Positions 43,573 through 52,543 of a DNA stretch of 64,000 nt are shown piece after piece. Position 1 is the first letter of the stretch; each line of letters begins with the position of its first letter. The translations under genes were made by a program, and so were the position numbers. Source of the stretch: Streptomyces profundus (GTDB lineage: Bacteria > Actinomycetota > Actinomycetes > Streptomycetales > Streptomycetaceae); NCBI RefSeq assembly GCF_020740535.1, contig NZ_CP082362.1:2170001-2234000 (forward strand). The letters run 5' to 3'. Under the pieces are notes generated by a model. The model was not told the origin of the DNA. It was given only the letters and a program-made list of their open reading frames with translations, and did no database searches.

Positions 43573-43603
43573 GGCGCACCCGCCGGATATCGACGGGTGC
43601 GCC
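43573..43603 (-). terminator. Stem-loop after phoH-like gene
   Basis: A perfect 10-base stem GGCGCACCCG/CGGGTGCGCC with an 11-base loop, 70 bases past the PhoH stop. A second weaker stem CGCCCAA/TTGGGCG (43550-43573) is adjacent. Confidence 0.65.
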
Positions 43604-43672
43604 AGGGGTTGCGCCAACTGTCCCTTGGAGAGGCGTTCGTGACGGAGGCGGTGCCCGGCCGTCCTCACGCGG

Positions 43673-45010
43673 TCAGACGCGGCCGTCCTCCAGCATCTCG
43701 GTGACCAGGGCGGCGATCGGGGAGCGCTCCGAACGGGTCAGCGTCACATGGGCGAAGAGCGGATGCCCCTTGAGCTTCTCCACCACGGCGACCACTCCGT
43801 CGTAGCGCCCCACCCGGAGGTTGTCCCGCTGGGCCACATCGTGCGTGAGCACCACCCGGGAGCCCTGTCCGATGCGGGAGAGCACCGTCAGCAGGACATT
43901 GCGCTCCAGGGACTGTGCCTCGTCCACGATGACAAAGGCGTCGTGCAGGGAACGCCCGCGGATATGGGTGAGCGGCAGGACTTCCAACATGCCGCGCGCC
44001 ACCACTTCCTCGATGACCTCCCGGGTGGTCACGGCGGAGAGCGTGTCGAAGACAGCCTGAGCCCAGGGGTTCATCTTCTCTGCCTCGGTGCCCGGCAGAT
44101 AGCCCAGATCCTGGCCGCCCACCGCGTACAGCGGACGGAACACCATCACCTTGCTGTGCTGCCTGCGCTCCAAGACCGCCTCAAGACCGGCGCACAGCGC
44201 CAGCGCCGACTTGCCGGTGCCGGCCCGGCCGCCCATCGAGACGATGCCCACATCCGGATCGAGCAGCAGATCGAGCGCGATGCGCTGCTCGGCACTGCGG
44301 CCGTGGATGCCGAACGCCTCCCGATCCCCGCGCACCAGCCGGACGCTGCCGTCCGGCGCCACCCGGCCCAGGGCCCGCCCCCGCTCGGAGGAGATCACCA
44401 GCCCGGTGTGGACCGGGAGATCGGCCACCCCCGGGTCGTGGACGGACTCGTTGGCGAAGAGCTCGTCCACCGCCTCGCCGCCCAGCGTGACCTCTTCGAG
44501 GCCGGTCCAGCCGTCGGCGTCGGTGATGGCGAGCTCCGCGCGGTACTCCTCGGCGGCGAGGCCAACCGAGGATGCCTTGATGCGCAGCGGGAGGTCCTTG
44601 GAGACCACCGTGACATCGTGCCCCTCGGCCTGCAGGTTGCGGGCCACGGCCAGAATGCGGGAGTCGTTGTCAGCCAGCCGACCCCGCTCGTTGAGCATCG
44701 CGGGCGGCAGGATCGCCGGGTCCGAGTGGTTCAGCTCGACCCGCAGGGTGCCGCCGAGGTCGCCGATCGGCAGTGGGGTGTCGAGCCGGCCGTACCGCAC
44801 CCGGTAGTCGTCCAGGCGCCTGAGCACCTGACGGGCGAAATAGCCCAGCTCCGGGTGGTGTCGCTTCGCCTCCAACTCGGAGATGACGACGACGGGCAGG
44901 ACCACCTCGTGTTCGTCGAACCGGGTGAGTGCCGCGGGGTCGGCGAGCAGGACACTGGTGTCGAGGACGTACATGCGCCGGTCATGAGCGCGCTTCTTGC
45001 TGATGGCCAC
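43673..45010 (-). CDS. PhoH family protein, PIN-PhoH fusion
   Basis: A protein of 445 residues. The N-terminal PIN ribonuclease domain (about 10-160) starts [15 protein letters not shown], with further acidic residues in NDSRILAVA and [12 protein letters not shown]. The C-terminal PhoH ATPase (about 240-440) has Walker [14 protein letters not shown], Walker [12 protein letters not shown] and the motif [16 protein letters not shown]-PhoH (PhoH2) proteins of actinobacteria unwind and cleave RNA. GTG 45010 is chosen from family N-termini (xxSKKRxxDRRxYVLDTS); ATG 44974 at MYVLDTS is the alternative. Confidence 0.93.
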   Translation of the reverse strand: MAISKKRAHDRRMYVLDTSVLLADPAALTRFDEHEVVLPVVVISELEAKRHHPELGYFARQVLRRLDDYRVRYGRLDTPLPIGDLGGTLRVELNHSDPAILPPAMLNERGRLADNDSRILAVARNLQAEGHDVTVVSKDLPLRIKASSVGLAAEEYRAELAITDADGWTGLEEVTLGGEAVDELFANESVHDPGVADLPVHTGLVISSERGRALGRVAPDGSVRLVRGDREAFGIHGRSAEQRIALDLLLDPDVGIVSMGGRAGTGKSALALCAGLEAVLERRQHSKVMVFRPLYAVGGQDLGYLPGTEAEKMNPWAQAVFDTLSAVTTREVIEEVVARGMLEVLPLTHIRGRSLHDAFVIVDEAQSLERNVLLTVLSRIGQGSRVVLTHDVAQRDNLRVGRYDGVVAVVEKLKGHPLFAHVTLTRSERSPIAALVTEMLEDGRV

Positions 45011-45151
45011 GTGTGGACGAACCCCCTCGGAAGAGGTGCGGGAATCGAGGCGCCCAGGGCGCCGGGGGTCTGACGGCCGGCCCCGGCCCGCGTGCACGCA
45101 CGGGCCCGGCGCCGGGCCTGGTCCATGTCCGTGGTGCGCAAACGGGCCTCC

Positions 45152-45181
45152 CGGCGGACCGTACGTCGGCACGGTCCGCCG
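45152..45181. terminator. 11-base-pair stem-loop between uppS and phoH
   Basis: CGGCGGACCGT (45152-45162) and ACGGTCCGCCG (45171-45181) pair perfectly around an eight-base loop in the 339-base gap between the uppS stop and the phoH start. It probably ends uppS transcription; the rest of the gap holds the phoH promoter region but no gene. Confidence 0.7.
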
Positions 45182-45214
45182 TGAATATGCCCGCACACCG
45201 CACATCTCATGCGA

Positions 45215-45230
45215 CCGTCCGCTCGGACGG
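45215..45230. promoter_or_regulatory. 16-base dyad CCGTCCG-CT-CGGACGG
   Basis: Seven-base perfect arms around two bases. The short centre makes it more like a protein-binding dyad than a terminator, though it could be a second hairpin behind uppS. Confidence 0.4.
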
Positions 45231-45349
45231 ACGCTCGAAACGCTCTCCCTCGGGACCCGCGGCCCGGCCCCGCCACCGACCGTCCCCGGCACACGTCCAC
45301 GTATGCCGCCCGGGGCCACCCCGGGCATGGCGACGTTCCTCGACGTGGC

Positions 45350-46129
45350 TCAGACGCCGTACCTGCGGTGCCTGGCGGCATAGTCACGCAGCGCCCGCAG
45401 GAAGTCCACCTTGCGGAAGGCGGGCCAGTACACCTCGCAGAAGTAGTACTCGGAGTGCGCGCTCTGCCAGAGCATGAACCCGGACAGCCGCTGCTCGCCG
45501 CTGGTCCTGATCACCAGGTCGGGGTCCGGCTGGCCCCGGGTATAGAGGTGCTCCGAGATGTCCTCGACGCTGAGCCCCTCCGCCACCTCGGCCAGCGACT
45601 GGCCCTCCACCGCCCGCTTGGCCAGCAGCGAGCGGACCGCGTCGGTGATCTCCTGCCGACCGCCGTAGCCCACGGCGACGTTGACCAGTATCCCGTCGCG
45701 GTCCCCCGCCAGGTCCTCCGCCTCCCGCAGCACCTTGCGCGTCCGCTCCGGCAGCGCCTCGGCCGCGCCCACGTGGTGGACGCGCCAGCGGCCGTCCTCG
45801 GCCAGGTCGCGGACCGCGCCCTCGACGACGGAGAGCAGCACCTCAAGCTGTGCGGGCTCCCGGTTGAGGTTGTCCGTGGACAGCAGCCACAGGGTGACCA
45901 CCTCCACATCCGTCTCGGCGCACCACCCCAGCAGTTCCCTGATCTTGGCGGCGCCCGCCTCGTATCCCTGCTGCGTCCTGCCGCCGGACGCCTTGGCCCA
46001 CCGGCGGTTGCCGTCCAGGATCACCCCGATGTGCTTGGGGGCTCCGGCGGTGTCGAGCCGTCCCTCCACGCGTCGCGCGTACAGCCTGACGGCCAGTCGC
46101 CGCAGCGTCTCGTACAGCCTGTTCCTCAT
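45350..46129 (-). CDS. uppS: Isoprenyl transferase (undecaprenyl diphosphate synthase family)
   Basis: A cis-prenyltransferase of 259 residues building the polyprenyl carrier for wall synthesis. The catalytic Asp is in VILDGNRRWAK, the second substrate block is RTSGEQRLSGFMLWQ and the C-terminal motif is SEYYFCEVYWPAFRKVDFL. GTG-free ATG start at 46129 with the family-typical RNRLYETLRRLAVRLYARRVE. Streptomycetes carry more than one such enzyme, so chain length cannot be fixed from sequence. Confidence 0.95.
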   Translation of the reverse strand: MRNRLYETLRRLAVRLYARRVEGRLDTAGAPKHIGVILDGNRRWAKASGGRTQQGYEAGAAKIRELLGWCAETDVEVVTLWLLSTDNLNREPAQLEVLLSVVEGAVRDLAEDGRWRVHHVGAAEALPERTRKVLREAEDLAGDRDGILVNVAVGYGGRQEITDAVRSLLAKRAVEGQSLAEVAEGLSVEDISEHLYTRGQPDPDLVIRTSGEQRLSGFMLWQSAHSEYYFCEVYWPAFRKVDFLRALRDYAARHRRYGV

Positions 46130-46337
46130 CGCCTCTGATCCAACCCCTCTTGCCCGCTCCCGGTGCCCGGAACTCTACTGCCGCCCGGCCACCCCGAGCG
46201 CCGACACCGGGGGATCCAGCCAGCCGCCGGGCGGGGGACGGCGGGACACGGCACGGCAGGAGAGAGGGAGAGAGTAAAGGGGAAGAACGACACGGGGCGC
46301 TCGGCGGGAACGAGGGGCACCGCCGGGAGACAGAAAG

Positions 46338-46373
46338 CGGGCCGGTCCGTGGGGGGGGTTACGGACCGGCCCG
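46338..46373 (-). terminator. Intrinsic terminator of the prepilin peptidase gene
   Basis: A perfect 13-base stem CGGGCCGGTCCGT/ACGGACCGGCCCG with a ten-base loop. On the minus strand it is followed by a T-rich CTTTCTGTCT. Nearer the gene, a second perfect 8-base stem GCCGTGGG/CCCACGGC (46402-46422) lies 11 bases past the stop. The 303-base gap 46130-46432 holds no gene. Confidence 0.8.
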
Positions 46374-46432
46374 AGGGGGGGTTTCCACCGTAACGCATCG
46401 GGCCGTGGGTCGCGCCCACGGCGACGGCTGAA

Positions 46433-47179
46433 TTAACCGGCGAGTCCCGCCACCACCAACGAGCCCAGCGCGCCCAGCGCCATGAAGGGGCCGAAGGGCA
46501 CCGGCGTCCTGCGAGACGCCCGACCGGTCAGCACCAGGGAGAGGCCGTAGCCGGCCGCCAGCAGGAAGCCGACGAACGTGCCGAAGAACACGTGGTCCCA
46601 TCCGTACCAACCGAGGACGAGACCGATCGAGGCCGCCAGCTTCACATCCCCGAACCCCATGCCCCTGGGGTTGATCAGGAAGAGCAGGAAGTACACCCCG
46701 GTGAGCACCCCGCCGCCGGCCAGGGCGCGCGGCCAACTGCCGTCCGCCCCCGGCAGCAGCGCGCACACCCCCAGGGCGACGGCGAGGGCCCCGGCCAGGG
46801 GGAGCGTGAGCACGTCCGGGAGCCGCTGCACCGACAGATCCACGGCGGCGAGCAGCACCAGCGGTGGCACGGCCAGCAGCCACACGGCCACCTCCGGCCG
46901 CCCCCCGACCGCGGCGGCCAGCACCCCGCAGCAGCCGGCGGTCACCGCGGCCAGCCGGACGGCCGACCCGCCATAGCGCGGGCCGTCCTGTGCCACGCAG
47001 CCGGGGCAGCGGCCGGAGCCCACCCAGCCGGCCGCGCCCCGCTCCAGGGGGTGGCCGGCCGGACAGTCCGAACGCCAGGACCGCTCGGGCTCGACGGACA
47101 AGCGGTAGCCGGGGCGCACCAGCAGCGGTCCGGCCAGCGCGCCGAAGCAGCTGGCGACGGCGATCAGCAGGTAGGGCAC
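46433..47179 (-). CDS. A24 family prepilin peptidase (TadV/PilD-like)
   Basis: A membrane aspartic protease of 248 residues that cleaves the leader of Flp-type pilins. Catalytic aspartates are in AAVDLSVQRLPDVLTLP and PRGMGFGDVKLAASIGL. CxxC pairs (SDCPAGH and GRCPGCV) form the zinc-like cytosolic insert typical of longer PilD-type enzymes. About seven helices are present. GTG 47179. It heads a Tad locus: the Flp pilin and TadE proteins 4-11 kb away carry matching G-x4-E-Y/F cleavage sites. Confidence 0.9.
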   Translation of the reverse strand: MPYLLIAVASCFGALAGPLLVRPGYRLSVEPERSWRSDCPAGHPLERGAAGWVGSGRCPGCVAQDGPRYGGSAVRLAAVTAGCCGVLAAAVGGRPEVAVWLLAVPPLVLLAAVDLSVQRLPDVLTLPLAGALAVALGVCALLPGADGSWPRALAGGGVLTGVYFLLFLINPRGMGFGDVKLAASIGLVLGWYGWDHVFFGTFVGFLLAAGYGLSLVLTGRASRRTPVPFGPFMALGALGSLVVAGLAG

Positions 47180-47374
47180 GGCCCGAGCGTACGGCCTGGT
47201 CCCGGCCCTCGGGCGGGGCGGCTGTGGACAGGCGCACGGAAGAGATGACAAAAACGCCAAGCGGGCCGGTCCGCGCCATTGGGGGAGAGGGGCGGACCGA
47301 CCCGTCGAGTGGTCGGATCGGAGCAGGGGGGGTAGCTCACGATCCGCCCGGCCAGCCGTCGCCGGGGTGGGTGT

Positions 47375-47446
47375 GGCGACGCTGGCATCCACGGTGTCGA
47401 CCAGGGCCAACACGACGGAACCATACCGCACACCACCAGCGTCGCC
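47375..47446. repeat. Long-range inverted repeat in a gene-free gap
   Basis: GGCGACGCTGG (47375-47385) and CCAGCGTCGCC (47436-47446) are perfect 11-base arms enclosing 50 bases with further complementary words (GTGT/ACAC). Another stem CCGACC/GGTCGG lies at 47297-47316. The gap 47180-47522 (343 bases) has no convincing gene; it may hold the prepilin peptidase leader or a structured RNA. Confidence 0.45.
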
Positions 47447-47522
47447 GCTCCGGGAACGGGCGCCTTCGCCGCAGCTCGGACGGGGTGACGACGCGGAACG
47501 ACCACCGTGGACGCGCGGGGCG

Positions 47523-48005
47523 TCACCCGGCGCTGAGCCGGCGCAGCACACGACCGTAGCGGCGGCCCACAAAGCCCCGCGCCAGCCGCCCCAGCGGGCC
47601 GGCCAACCGCATGTACCAGGCGGCGGGCCGGCTGATCGCGGTCACCGCGAGCCACACCGAACCGTCCGGCTCCCGCTCAAGGACGAACGACTCCTCACCG
47701 GACTCCGGATGGCCGCGCAGCGTGCCGTAGGCGAACCCCACCCGGTCCGGCTCGGCCACGCACCACACCACCCGGCAGGGCGCGCGGAGCAGCCGCAGCG
47801 GGCCGACGCCCAACGTGATCACGGCCGTCACCCCGGGGGCGGCGCGGGGCGTCCCGGCCGCGACGGGCACCCAGGCGGCCCGGTGCACACGCCAGTCGAA
47901 CAACGCCTCCTCGGCCGCCCGCCACACCTCAGGACCCCGACCCAGCCGGGTGCGGGAGCGCAGCCGGTGCCAACCGGCGGGCGGGACGGCGCCGGCGCGG
48001 GTCAC
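47523..48005 (-). CDS. DUF1990 family protein
   Basis: A protein of 160 residues. The DUF1990 pattern is seen in GRGPEVWRAAEEALFDWRVHRAAWV, VITLGVGPLRLLRAPCRVVWCVAEPDRVGFAYGTLRGHPESGEESFVLERE and a terminal basic helix RRYGRVLRRL. It belongs to a lipid-binding START-like fold by prediction only; function unknown. GTG 48005. It lies between the prepilin peptidase and the kinase gene and is probably unrelated to the pilus. Confidence 0.87.
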   Translation of the reverse strand: MTRAGAVPPAGWHRLRSRTRLGRGPEVWRAAEEALFDWRVHRAAWVPVAAGTPRAAPGVTAVITLGVGPLRLLRAPCRVVWCVAEPDRVGFAYGTLRGHPESGEESFVLEREPDGSVWLAVTAISRPAAWYMRLAGPLGRLARGFVGRRYGRVLRRLSAG

Positions 48006-48128
48006 GCCCGGTTCGCGATAGTTGAAAGTCGATGCGGACAGTTGAACTCGTCACCCCTCGTTGCCGGTTGATACCGGACACCTCATAGCATGCACCGTAC
48101 CGTCACCGGTTCTCAGGGGGATCGACTC

Positions 48129-49961
48129 ATGGCAGCGCAGCACGAACCGTCACAGTTCAGTCCGCTGGGCCCAGCCGATCCCCAACAGGTCGCCGGATAC
48201 CGCCTGGTCGCCCGGCTCGGGGCCGGCGGGATGGGCAGCGTGTACCTCTCCTTCACGCCCGGCGGGCAGCCGATCGCCGTCAAGGTGGTGCGCGGGGAGC
48301 TCGCCGACGACCCGGCGTTCCGGCGCAGGTTCGAACACGAGGTGCGGGCCGCGCGCGAGGTCCAGGGCATCTACACCGTGCCGGTGCTGGACAGCAACAC
48401 GGAGGGCGCCGCGCCCTGGTTGGCCACCGCGTTCGTGCCCGGGCTCTCCCTCCACGAGGTGCTCGCCGCGCACGGCCCGCTGCCGGCACAGACCGTGCTG
48501 CTGCTGGTGGGCGGCATAGCCGAGGCGCTCCAGTCGATCCACTCCAGCGGCATCGTGCACCGGGACCTCAAGCCCGGCAACGTGCTGCTGAGCGCGGACG
48601 GCCCCAAGGTGATCGACTTCGGGATCGCCAGGGCCGCCGACGTGACCGCGCTGACCGGCACCGACGTCCGCGTCGGCACCCCGGCCTACATGGCGCCCGA
48701 GCAGATCGTCGGCACCTCCCTCACCCCGGCGGCCGACGTGTTCGCGCTGGGCATCGTGGCCTACTTCGCCGCCACCGGCGGCCATCCGTTCGGCGAGGGC
48801 GCCGCGCACGCGATGATGTACCGCATGGTGCAGGAGGCGCCGGACCTGTCGGCGGCGCCGGAGGCGTTGCACGGGCTGATCGCGGCCTGTCTGGCCAAGG
48901 AGCCGACCGCGCGGCCGACGCCCGCGCAGATCATCGAGGGCTGCCGGGCGCTGTCCCCCGGGCAGACGTTGCAGCGTGACGAGAGCTGGCTGCCGGCCGG
49001 GGTCGGGGCGGCCGTCGCCGCGCGCCGCAACGCGGTGCTGCCGGTGCCGGAGGCGCCCCAGACCCCGCCGGCCACCCCGCCGCCGCCGTCGACCCCACCG
49101 CCCGGCGCCTTCGGGCCGCCGGCGACGCCGCCGGCCGTGGGCCAGGCGTCGGGGTCGGGAACGCCGCCGCCGAACGGTCCTGACAGGCGGACCAGGAACG
49201 TCGTCCTGCTGGTGGTGGCGACCGCCGTGGTCGCCACGCTCGTGGGCGCCGCGCTGGCCACCAAGTTCGCCGGCACCGAGGCGGAGTCCACCAACCCCTC
49301 GGCCGGCGCCACCGACAACGCGGGCGGCCCCGACGACACGGCCACCCCCGACGACGACGAGCCGGCGGACGACAACGCCGACGGCACCGACCCCGAGGAC
49401 TCCCCACCGGCCGACCCCCCGACCACCCCACCGGGCCGGGAACCCGACCCTGACTCGAACTACACACTGACCGAGGCAGGCGTCGATCTGGACATCGTGG
49501 CGCCGATCTTCCATCGGGACACCACGTCCAACTCGGACGGCCGGTGTGTCGGCGGCAACGCCACCGAGGTGGATCTCGACGGTCTGTCAGTGGACACCGG
49601 CTTCGGTGCCGTCGGTCTGTCACCGGCGACCGGCGACGAGATGGTCTACATCTACTGCGACGAGGCGGGACTGACGGACCAGGGCATCGAGTTCCACCCG
49701 CAGACTTTCGTCGGGCTGATCGACAATCCCGATCTCACCGCGGAGGAGTGTTACGAGGCGGCCCACACCCCCAACGTCCCCCACCTGATTCCGATCGACG
49801 ACATCTGGGAGGACCGCACGCTCAGGGAGAACACCGGCCTGTGCTTCGAGACGCCCGAGGACAACGTTGTCCTGTTGTGGATCAACCGGGTCACGCCTAA
49901 TCCACACAACAAGGATCTGCGAACCTATCTGACGACGGCGACACAGTGGAGCCGCAGCTAG
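48129..49961 (+). CDS. Membrane Ser/Thr protein kinase with novel ectodomain
   Basis: A Hanks-type kinase of 610 residues. The kinase domain occupies about 25-285 with RLGAGGMGSVYLS, catalytic Lys in PIAVKVVRG, IVHRDLKPGNVLL, DFGIA and GTPAYMAPEQI. A Pro-rich juxtamembrane linker (about 300-352) leads to one membrane helix (about 357-379). An acidic, disordered stalk (about 385-440) then carries an ectodomain of about 160 residues with four Cys (GRCVGG, YIYCDE, EECYEA, GLCFETP). There are no PASTA repeats. It is the only plus-strand gene inside the Tad region, convergent with the OmpA-like gene, so it may sense envelope or surface state. ATG 48129 with AGGGGGA. Confidence 0.92.
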   Translation: MAAQHEPSQFSPLGPADPQQVAGYRLVARLGAGGMGSVYLSFTPGGQPIAVKVVRGELADDPAFRRRFEHEVRAAREVQGIYTVPVLDSNTEGAAPWLATAFVPGLSLHEVLAAHGPLPAQTVLLLVGGIAEALQSIHSSGIVHRDLKPGNVLLSADGPKVIDFGIARAADVTALTGTDVRVGTPAYMAPEQIVGTSLTPAADVFALGIVAYFAATGGHPFGEGAAHAMMYRMVQEAPDLSAAPEALHGLIAACLAKEPTARPTPAQIIEGCRALSPGQTLQRDESWLPAGVGAAVAARRNAVLPVPEAPQTPPATPPPPSTPPPGAFGPPATPPAVGQASGSGTPPPNGPDRRTRNVVLLVVATAVVATLVGAALATKFAGTEAESTNPSAGATDNAGGPDDTATPDDDEPADDNADGTDPEDSPPADPPTTPPGREPDPDSNYTLTEAGVDLDIVAPIFHRDTTSNSDGRCVGGNATEVDLDGLSVDTGFGAVGLSPATGDEMVYIYCDEAGLTDQGIEFHPQTFVGLIDNPDLTAEECYEAAHTPNVPHLIPIDDIWEDRTLRENTGLCFETPEDNVVLLWINRVTPNPHNKDLRTYLTTATQWSRS

Positions 49962-49997
49962 GGCGAGCCAGGCGTTGACCAGGAGGAGGGCCCCAGG

Positions 49998-50738
49998 TCA
50001 CTCTCCGGTGGGCCAGGAGATCTCCACTCGGCGGTTCTGCTGTCGCCCCTCCTCGGTGTTGTTGTCGTAGAGCGGGTAGTCCTCGCTGTAGCCACGGACG
50101 TTGAAGTCGATGGTGTCGGCGTTGGTGAGCAGTTCCAGGAGCACCAGATGGGTGTTCCTGGCGCGGTTCTCGGAGAGGGTCACGCCGCTCTCGTAGGAGC
50201 CGATGTCGTCCGTGAAGCCGAAGATGTTCACCTGGGACGGCTGGTACTCCTCGATCGCGGCGGCCACATCGGCGAGCGCTTCCTCGGCCTCTCCCGAGAT
50301 CTCGTCGCTGCCCCGCTCGAAGAGGACATCGGTCTGCAGGGTGAACTTGTGCTGACCGCTGGTGCGTTCCTCACGCTGCTCCCCGCCGCCGTTGGGCCCC
50401 TGCCCGTCCTCTTCCGGCGGACGCGTGGGCTGCTCGGTGGCCCCTTCGGTCGGCTCTTCCACCTCGGGGTCGGTTTCCTGAGGCTGAGCGCCTCCGATGT
50501 CCTGCACGACGAACTTCACGTCGAGCACCCTCGGATCCGCCAGCGCCGCACCGTCGGTCAGCATCAGCCCCGCGGCATCGGGATCGACCTCGGGCGGTGC
50601 CGGCGCCTCGTACCCGGGCGGCTGTTCCACGGGCTCGTCGGACTCGTCGGCCGCGGCCAGGGGAACACCGAACGCCCACACCGCCGCGGCGGTCGAGGCG
50701 ACCACGGCGATCCGGGCCTGATGGCGAATCGTGTGCAT
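49998..50738 (-). CDS. Secreted OmpA-domain protein
   Basis: A protein of 246 residues: signal peptide (RIAVVASTAAAVWAFGVPLAAA), a Pro/Glu-rich linker (about 85-125) and a C-terminal OmpA/MotB peptidoglycan-binding domain (about 130-245: VLFERGSDEISGEAEEALADVAAAIEEYQPSQVNIFGFTDD, LSENRARNTHLVLLELL, EGRQQNRRVEISW). The invariant Asp and Arg for diaminopimelate binding are present. In Gram-positives such proteins fasten structures to the wall. It follows a lipoprotein gene after ten bases and belongs to the Tad transcript, where it could anchor the pilus. Confidence 0.9.
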   Translation of the reverse strand: MHTIRHQARIAVVASTAAAVWAFGVPLAAADESDEPVEQPPGYEAPAPPEVDPDAAGLMLTDGAALADPRVLDVKFVVQDIGGAQPQETDPEVEEPTEGATEQPTRPPEEDGQGPNGGGEQREERTSGQHKFTLQTDVLFERGSDEISGEAEEALADVAAAIEEYQPSQVNIFGFTDDIGSYESGVTLSENRARNTHLVLLELLTNADTIDFNVRGYSEDYPLYDNNTEEGRQQNRRVEISWPTGE

Positions 50739-50748
50739 TACTGGCCTC

Positions 50749-51363
50749 TCAGCGAATCTCGATGGTGGCGGGGGGCATCTGGCCGATCTGGAAGTCCACC
50801 TGCGTGGTGGCGGCGTCCGGTTCCGGGAACTGGGCGAACCAGGTCACGGTGTCCGCGGCCTCCAGATGGAGTGCGAAGTTGGTGCACAGGCAACGACCCT
50901 CGGTGTCACGCAGGATCAGGTAGCGCTTCCCCTCCTCCATGGCGGTCAGCGTCGCCCCGGCCATGGAGAAGTCGTTGCCCGCCAACTCGTTCTCCTGGCC
51001 TGCCCAGGCTCGTGAACGCCAGTCGGCGCCACTGCCGTTGTGCAGCGTGCCCTCGACCGTCAGGAACCCTCCGGTCTCCCGCTCCGCGCGGGTGACGGTC
51101 AGGGTGATGTCCTCCTCGCCGGTGACCGTGGCGAGAATCGCCGGCTCCTCGCTCTCATCGCCGTTCTGCTCTTCCCCGTCGCCCCCGGCGCCGTCGTCCT
51201 CCGGCTCCTCCTCGGGGGTGCCGGTGTCGCCGCTGGGCGTCGCCGCCGGCTCGCCACCGTCATCATCCCCGCCACCGCTGCAACTGGCCACAGCGATGAC
51301 CAATGCGGCTCCCAGGGCAATAACGATCAAGATGAGACGCGATTTGCTATCACGGAGGTCCAT
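50749..51363 (-). CDS. Putative lipoprotein, acidic linker, in Tad locus
   Basis: A protein of 204 residues with signal sequence LILIVIALGAALVIAVASC (lipobox VASC, Cys about 28), a long Gly/Asp/Glu-rich linker (about 29-75) and a beta-rich domain of about 125 residues (ITLTVTRAERETGGFLTVEGTLHN, RYLILRDTEGRCLCTNF). The fold recalls DUF4352-like telokin domains but I cannot assign it. It sits between the TadG-like gene and the OmpA gene in one transcript. Confidence 0.75.
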   Translation of the reverse strand: MDLRDSKSRLILIVIALGAALVIAVASCSGGGDDDGGEPAATPSGDTGTPEEEPEDDGAGGDGEEQNGDESEEPAILATVTGEEDITLTVTRAERETGGFLTVEGTLHNGSGADWRSRAWAGQENELAGNDFSMAGATLTAMEEGKRYLILRDTEGRCLCTNFALHLEAADTVTWFAQFPEPDAATTQVDFQIGQMPPATIEIR

Positions 51364-51402
51364 CGGGCGCTATTCCTTTGCCTGTCAACTCGTCTGCGAT
51401 GG

Positions 51403-51990
51403 TCAATCTTCCAAAAAAACGCGGAACATATCCCGGGCCTCCGGCAAGGCGTCCTCGTCTCCGGGGTCGAAGGACCAGTCCCGATCTTCCTCACAGCTGA
51501 ACTCGACGCGGTCGTCCTCGTCCGAGGTGAGAACACAGAGGCCTCGAATCACGGCGGTCGCGCTCGCTTCGGCATGCTCGTTCTCGGTGGCGGGAATGAG
51601 GGAGTCGCCGACCGGTTCGAGGGTTCTTACGCGCACCGTGTAGCTCAGCTCCATGTCGCCCGCTTCACACGACACCACCTCGGCCCCGTTGCGCTCCGCC
51701 AATCGCGGCGCGGCCTGCCGACATGGCGCGTCCGTACGTGGGCCGTCGCCGTCGAGAATGTCTCCCAAGTCGACGTCCTCGTCGTCCAGGCCATCGAGAA
51801 ACTCGTCGAAGAGCTGGTCTCTCGACTCTCCCGCTGCCGCCAACGCCGCCGCGTCAGCGGCAGATTGGGCGCTACTGCGCGTTACCGCAGCCTGCGCGAA
51901 GACGAAGAAGAGCAGGGCCAACGTCAACAGGCCAGTGATCATCCAGAGATAGAGGGGAAAGACGGCCCCGCGCGAACCTCTCGGGATCAG
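51403..51990 (-). CDS. TadG-like pilus assembly protein
   Basis: A protein of about 195 residues. The N-terminus IPRGSRGAVFPLYLWMITGLLTLALLFFVFAQAAVTRSSAQSAADAAALAAA is the hallmark of TadE/TadG-related proteins (short charged segment, one helix, then the AAADAAALA motif). An acidic extracellular domain with four Cys follows. No ATG, GTG or TTG precedes the conserved N-terminus: the only candidates are CTG 51990, overlapping the Flp stop, or ATG 51942 inside the motif. I give the CTG range because it retains the conserved segment. Confidence 0.78.
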   Translation of the reverse strand: MIPRGSRGAVFPLYLWMITGLLTLALLFFVFAQAAVTRSSAQSAADAAALAAAGESRDQLFDEFLDGLDDEDVDLGDILDGDGPRTDAPCRQAAPRLAERNGAEVVSCEAGDMELSYTVRVRTLEPVGDSLIPATENEHAEASATAVIRGLCVLTSDEDDRVEFSCEEDRDWSFDPGDEDALPEARDMFRVFLED

Positions 51991-52187
51991 CCGAGAATAT
52001 TGCCGACCGCGTTCGCGACCGCGTCCGCGATGGCGTCCTGAATGTTCAACGACACCACCGCGACCACCACCGTCGCGATCAGGAGCAGCAGGCCCGCGTA
52101 CTCCACGAAGCCCGCGCCGCGGTCGGTGGTGTGGGGGCGGAGTCGTGTGTTGATGGTGTGTCTGATGTACGACAGCAGCCTGCTCAT
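51987..52187 (-). CDS. flp: Flp/Fap type pilin
   Basis: The major pilin of the Tad pilus, 66 residues. A basic leader ends at D22-R23-G24, and the prepilin peptidase should cut after G24 giving AGFVEYAGLLLLIATVVV, with Glu at +5 and Tyr at +6 as in classic Flp pilins. A hydrophobic helix and a short Ala/Asp/Val tail follow. ATG 52187 has AGGGA five bases upstream. Its stop overlaps the presumed start of the TadG-like gene. The 356 bases upstream (52188-52543) contain no gene and probably hold the pilin promoter. Confidence 0.9.
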   Translation of the reverse strand: MSRLLSYIRHTINTRLRPHTTDRGAGFVEYAGLLLLIATVVVAVVSLNIQDAIADAVANAVGNILG

Positions 52188-52543
52188 GGTGTCCCTCTCC
52201 TCCGGCCGACGCCGGCTCAGCCGGGCCTTTGTCGGCCCTGCCCCTCCACCTCCCACGGTAGCGCGGGAGGGGGGGTGCGGGTATCCGGAGCAGCGGGCAA
52301 CGGCGCCTCGTGGGGCTCCCGTTGATGGCGGGACGCACCATGCCCGACCCCCTCCCGCAGGCCAACCCCTACACCTTCCGCACTGACTGTGCCACATTCG
52401 GTGCCGATAGGTCAGCAAGTCCCCGGCCCCCGAGCATGGTTGGCCGGATGGCGGGCTTCCGGGGCGGCACACGCTCCACACCGGGCACGGAAGGACGTGC
52501 CCAGCGAGGCGGGCCGTGAAACGGGTCGGACGGGACGAGTGCG

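Noticed and set aside
43436..43642. Plus-strand frame of 68 codons in the transglycosylase-phoH gap
   Set aside because: It crosses the phoH terminator stem and has no ribosome site or family features.
48068..48091. TTGATA/TAGCAT as promoter of the kinase gene
   Set aside because: The spacer is only 12 bases, too short for a standard promoter.
49998..50738. OmpA-domain protein as evidence of a Gram-negative source
   Set aside because: All neighbours are typical actinobacterial genes and OmpA-type wall-binding domains are common in streptomycetes.
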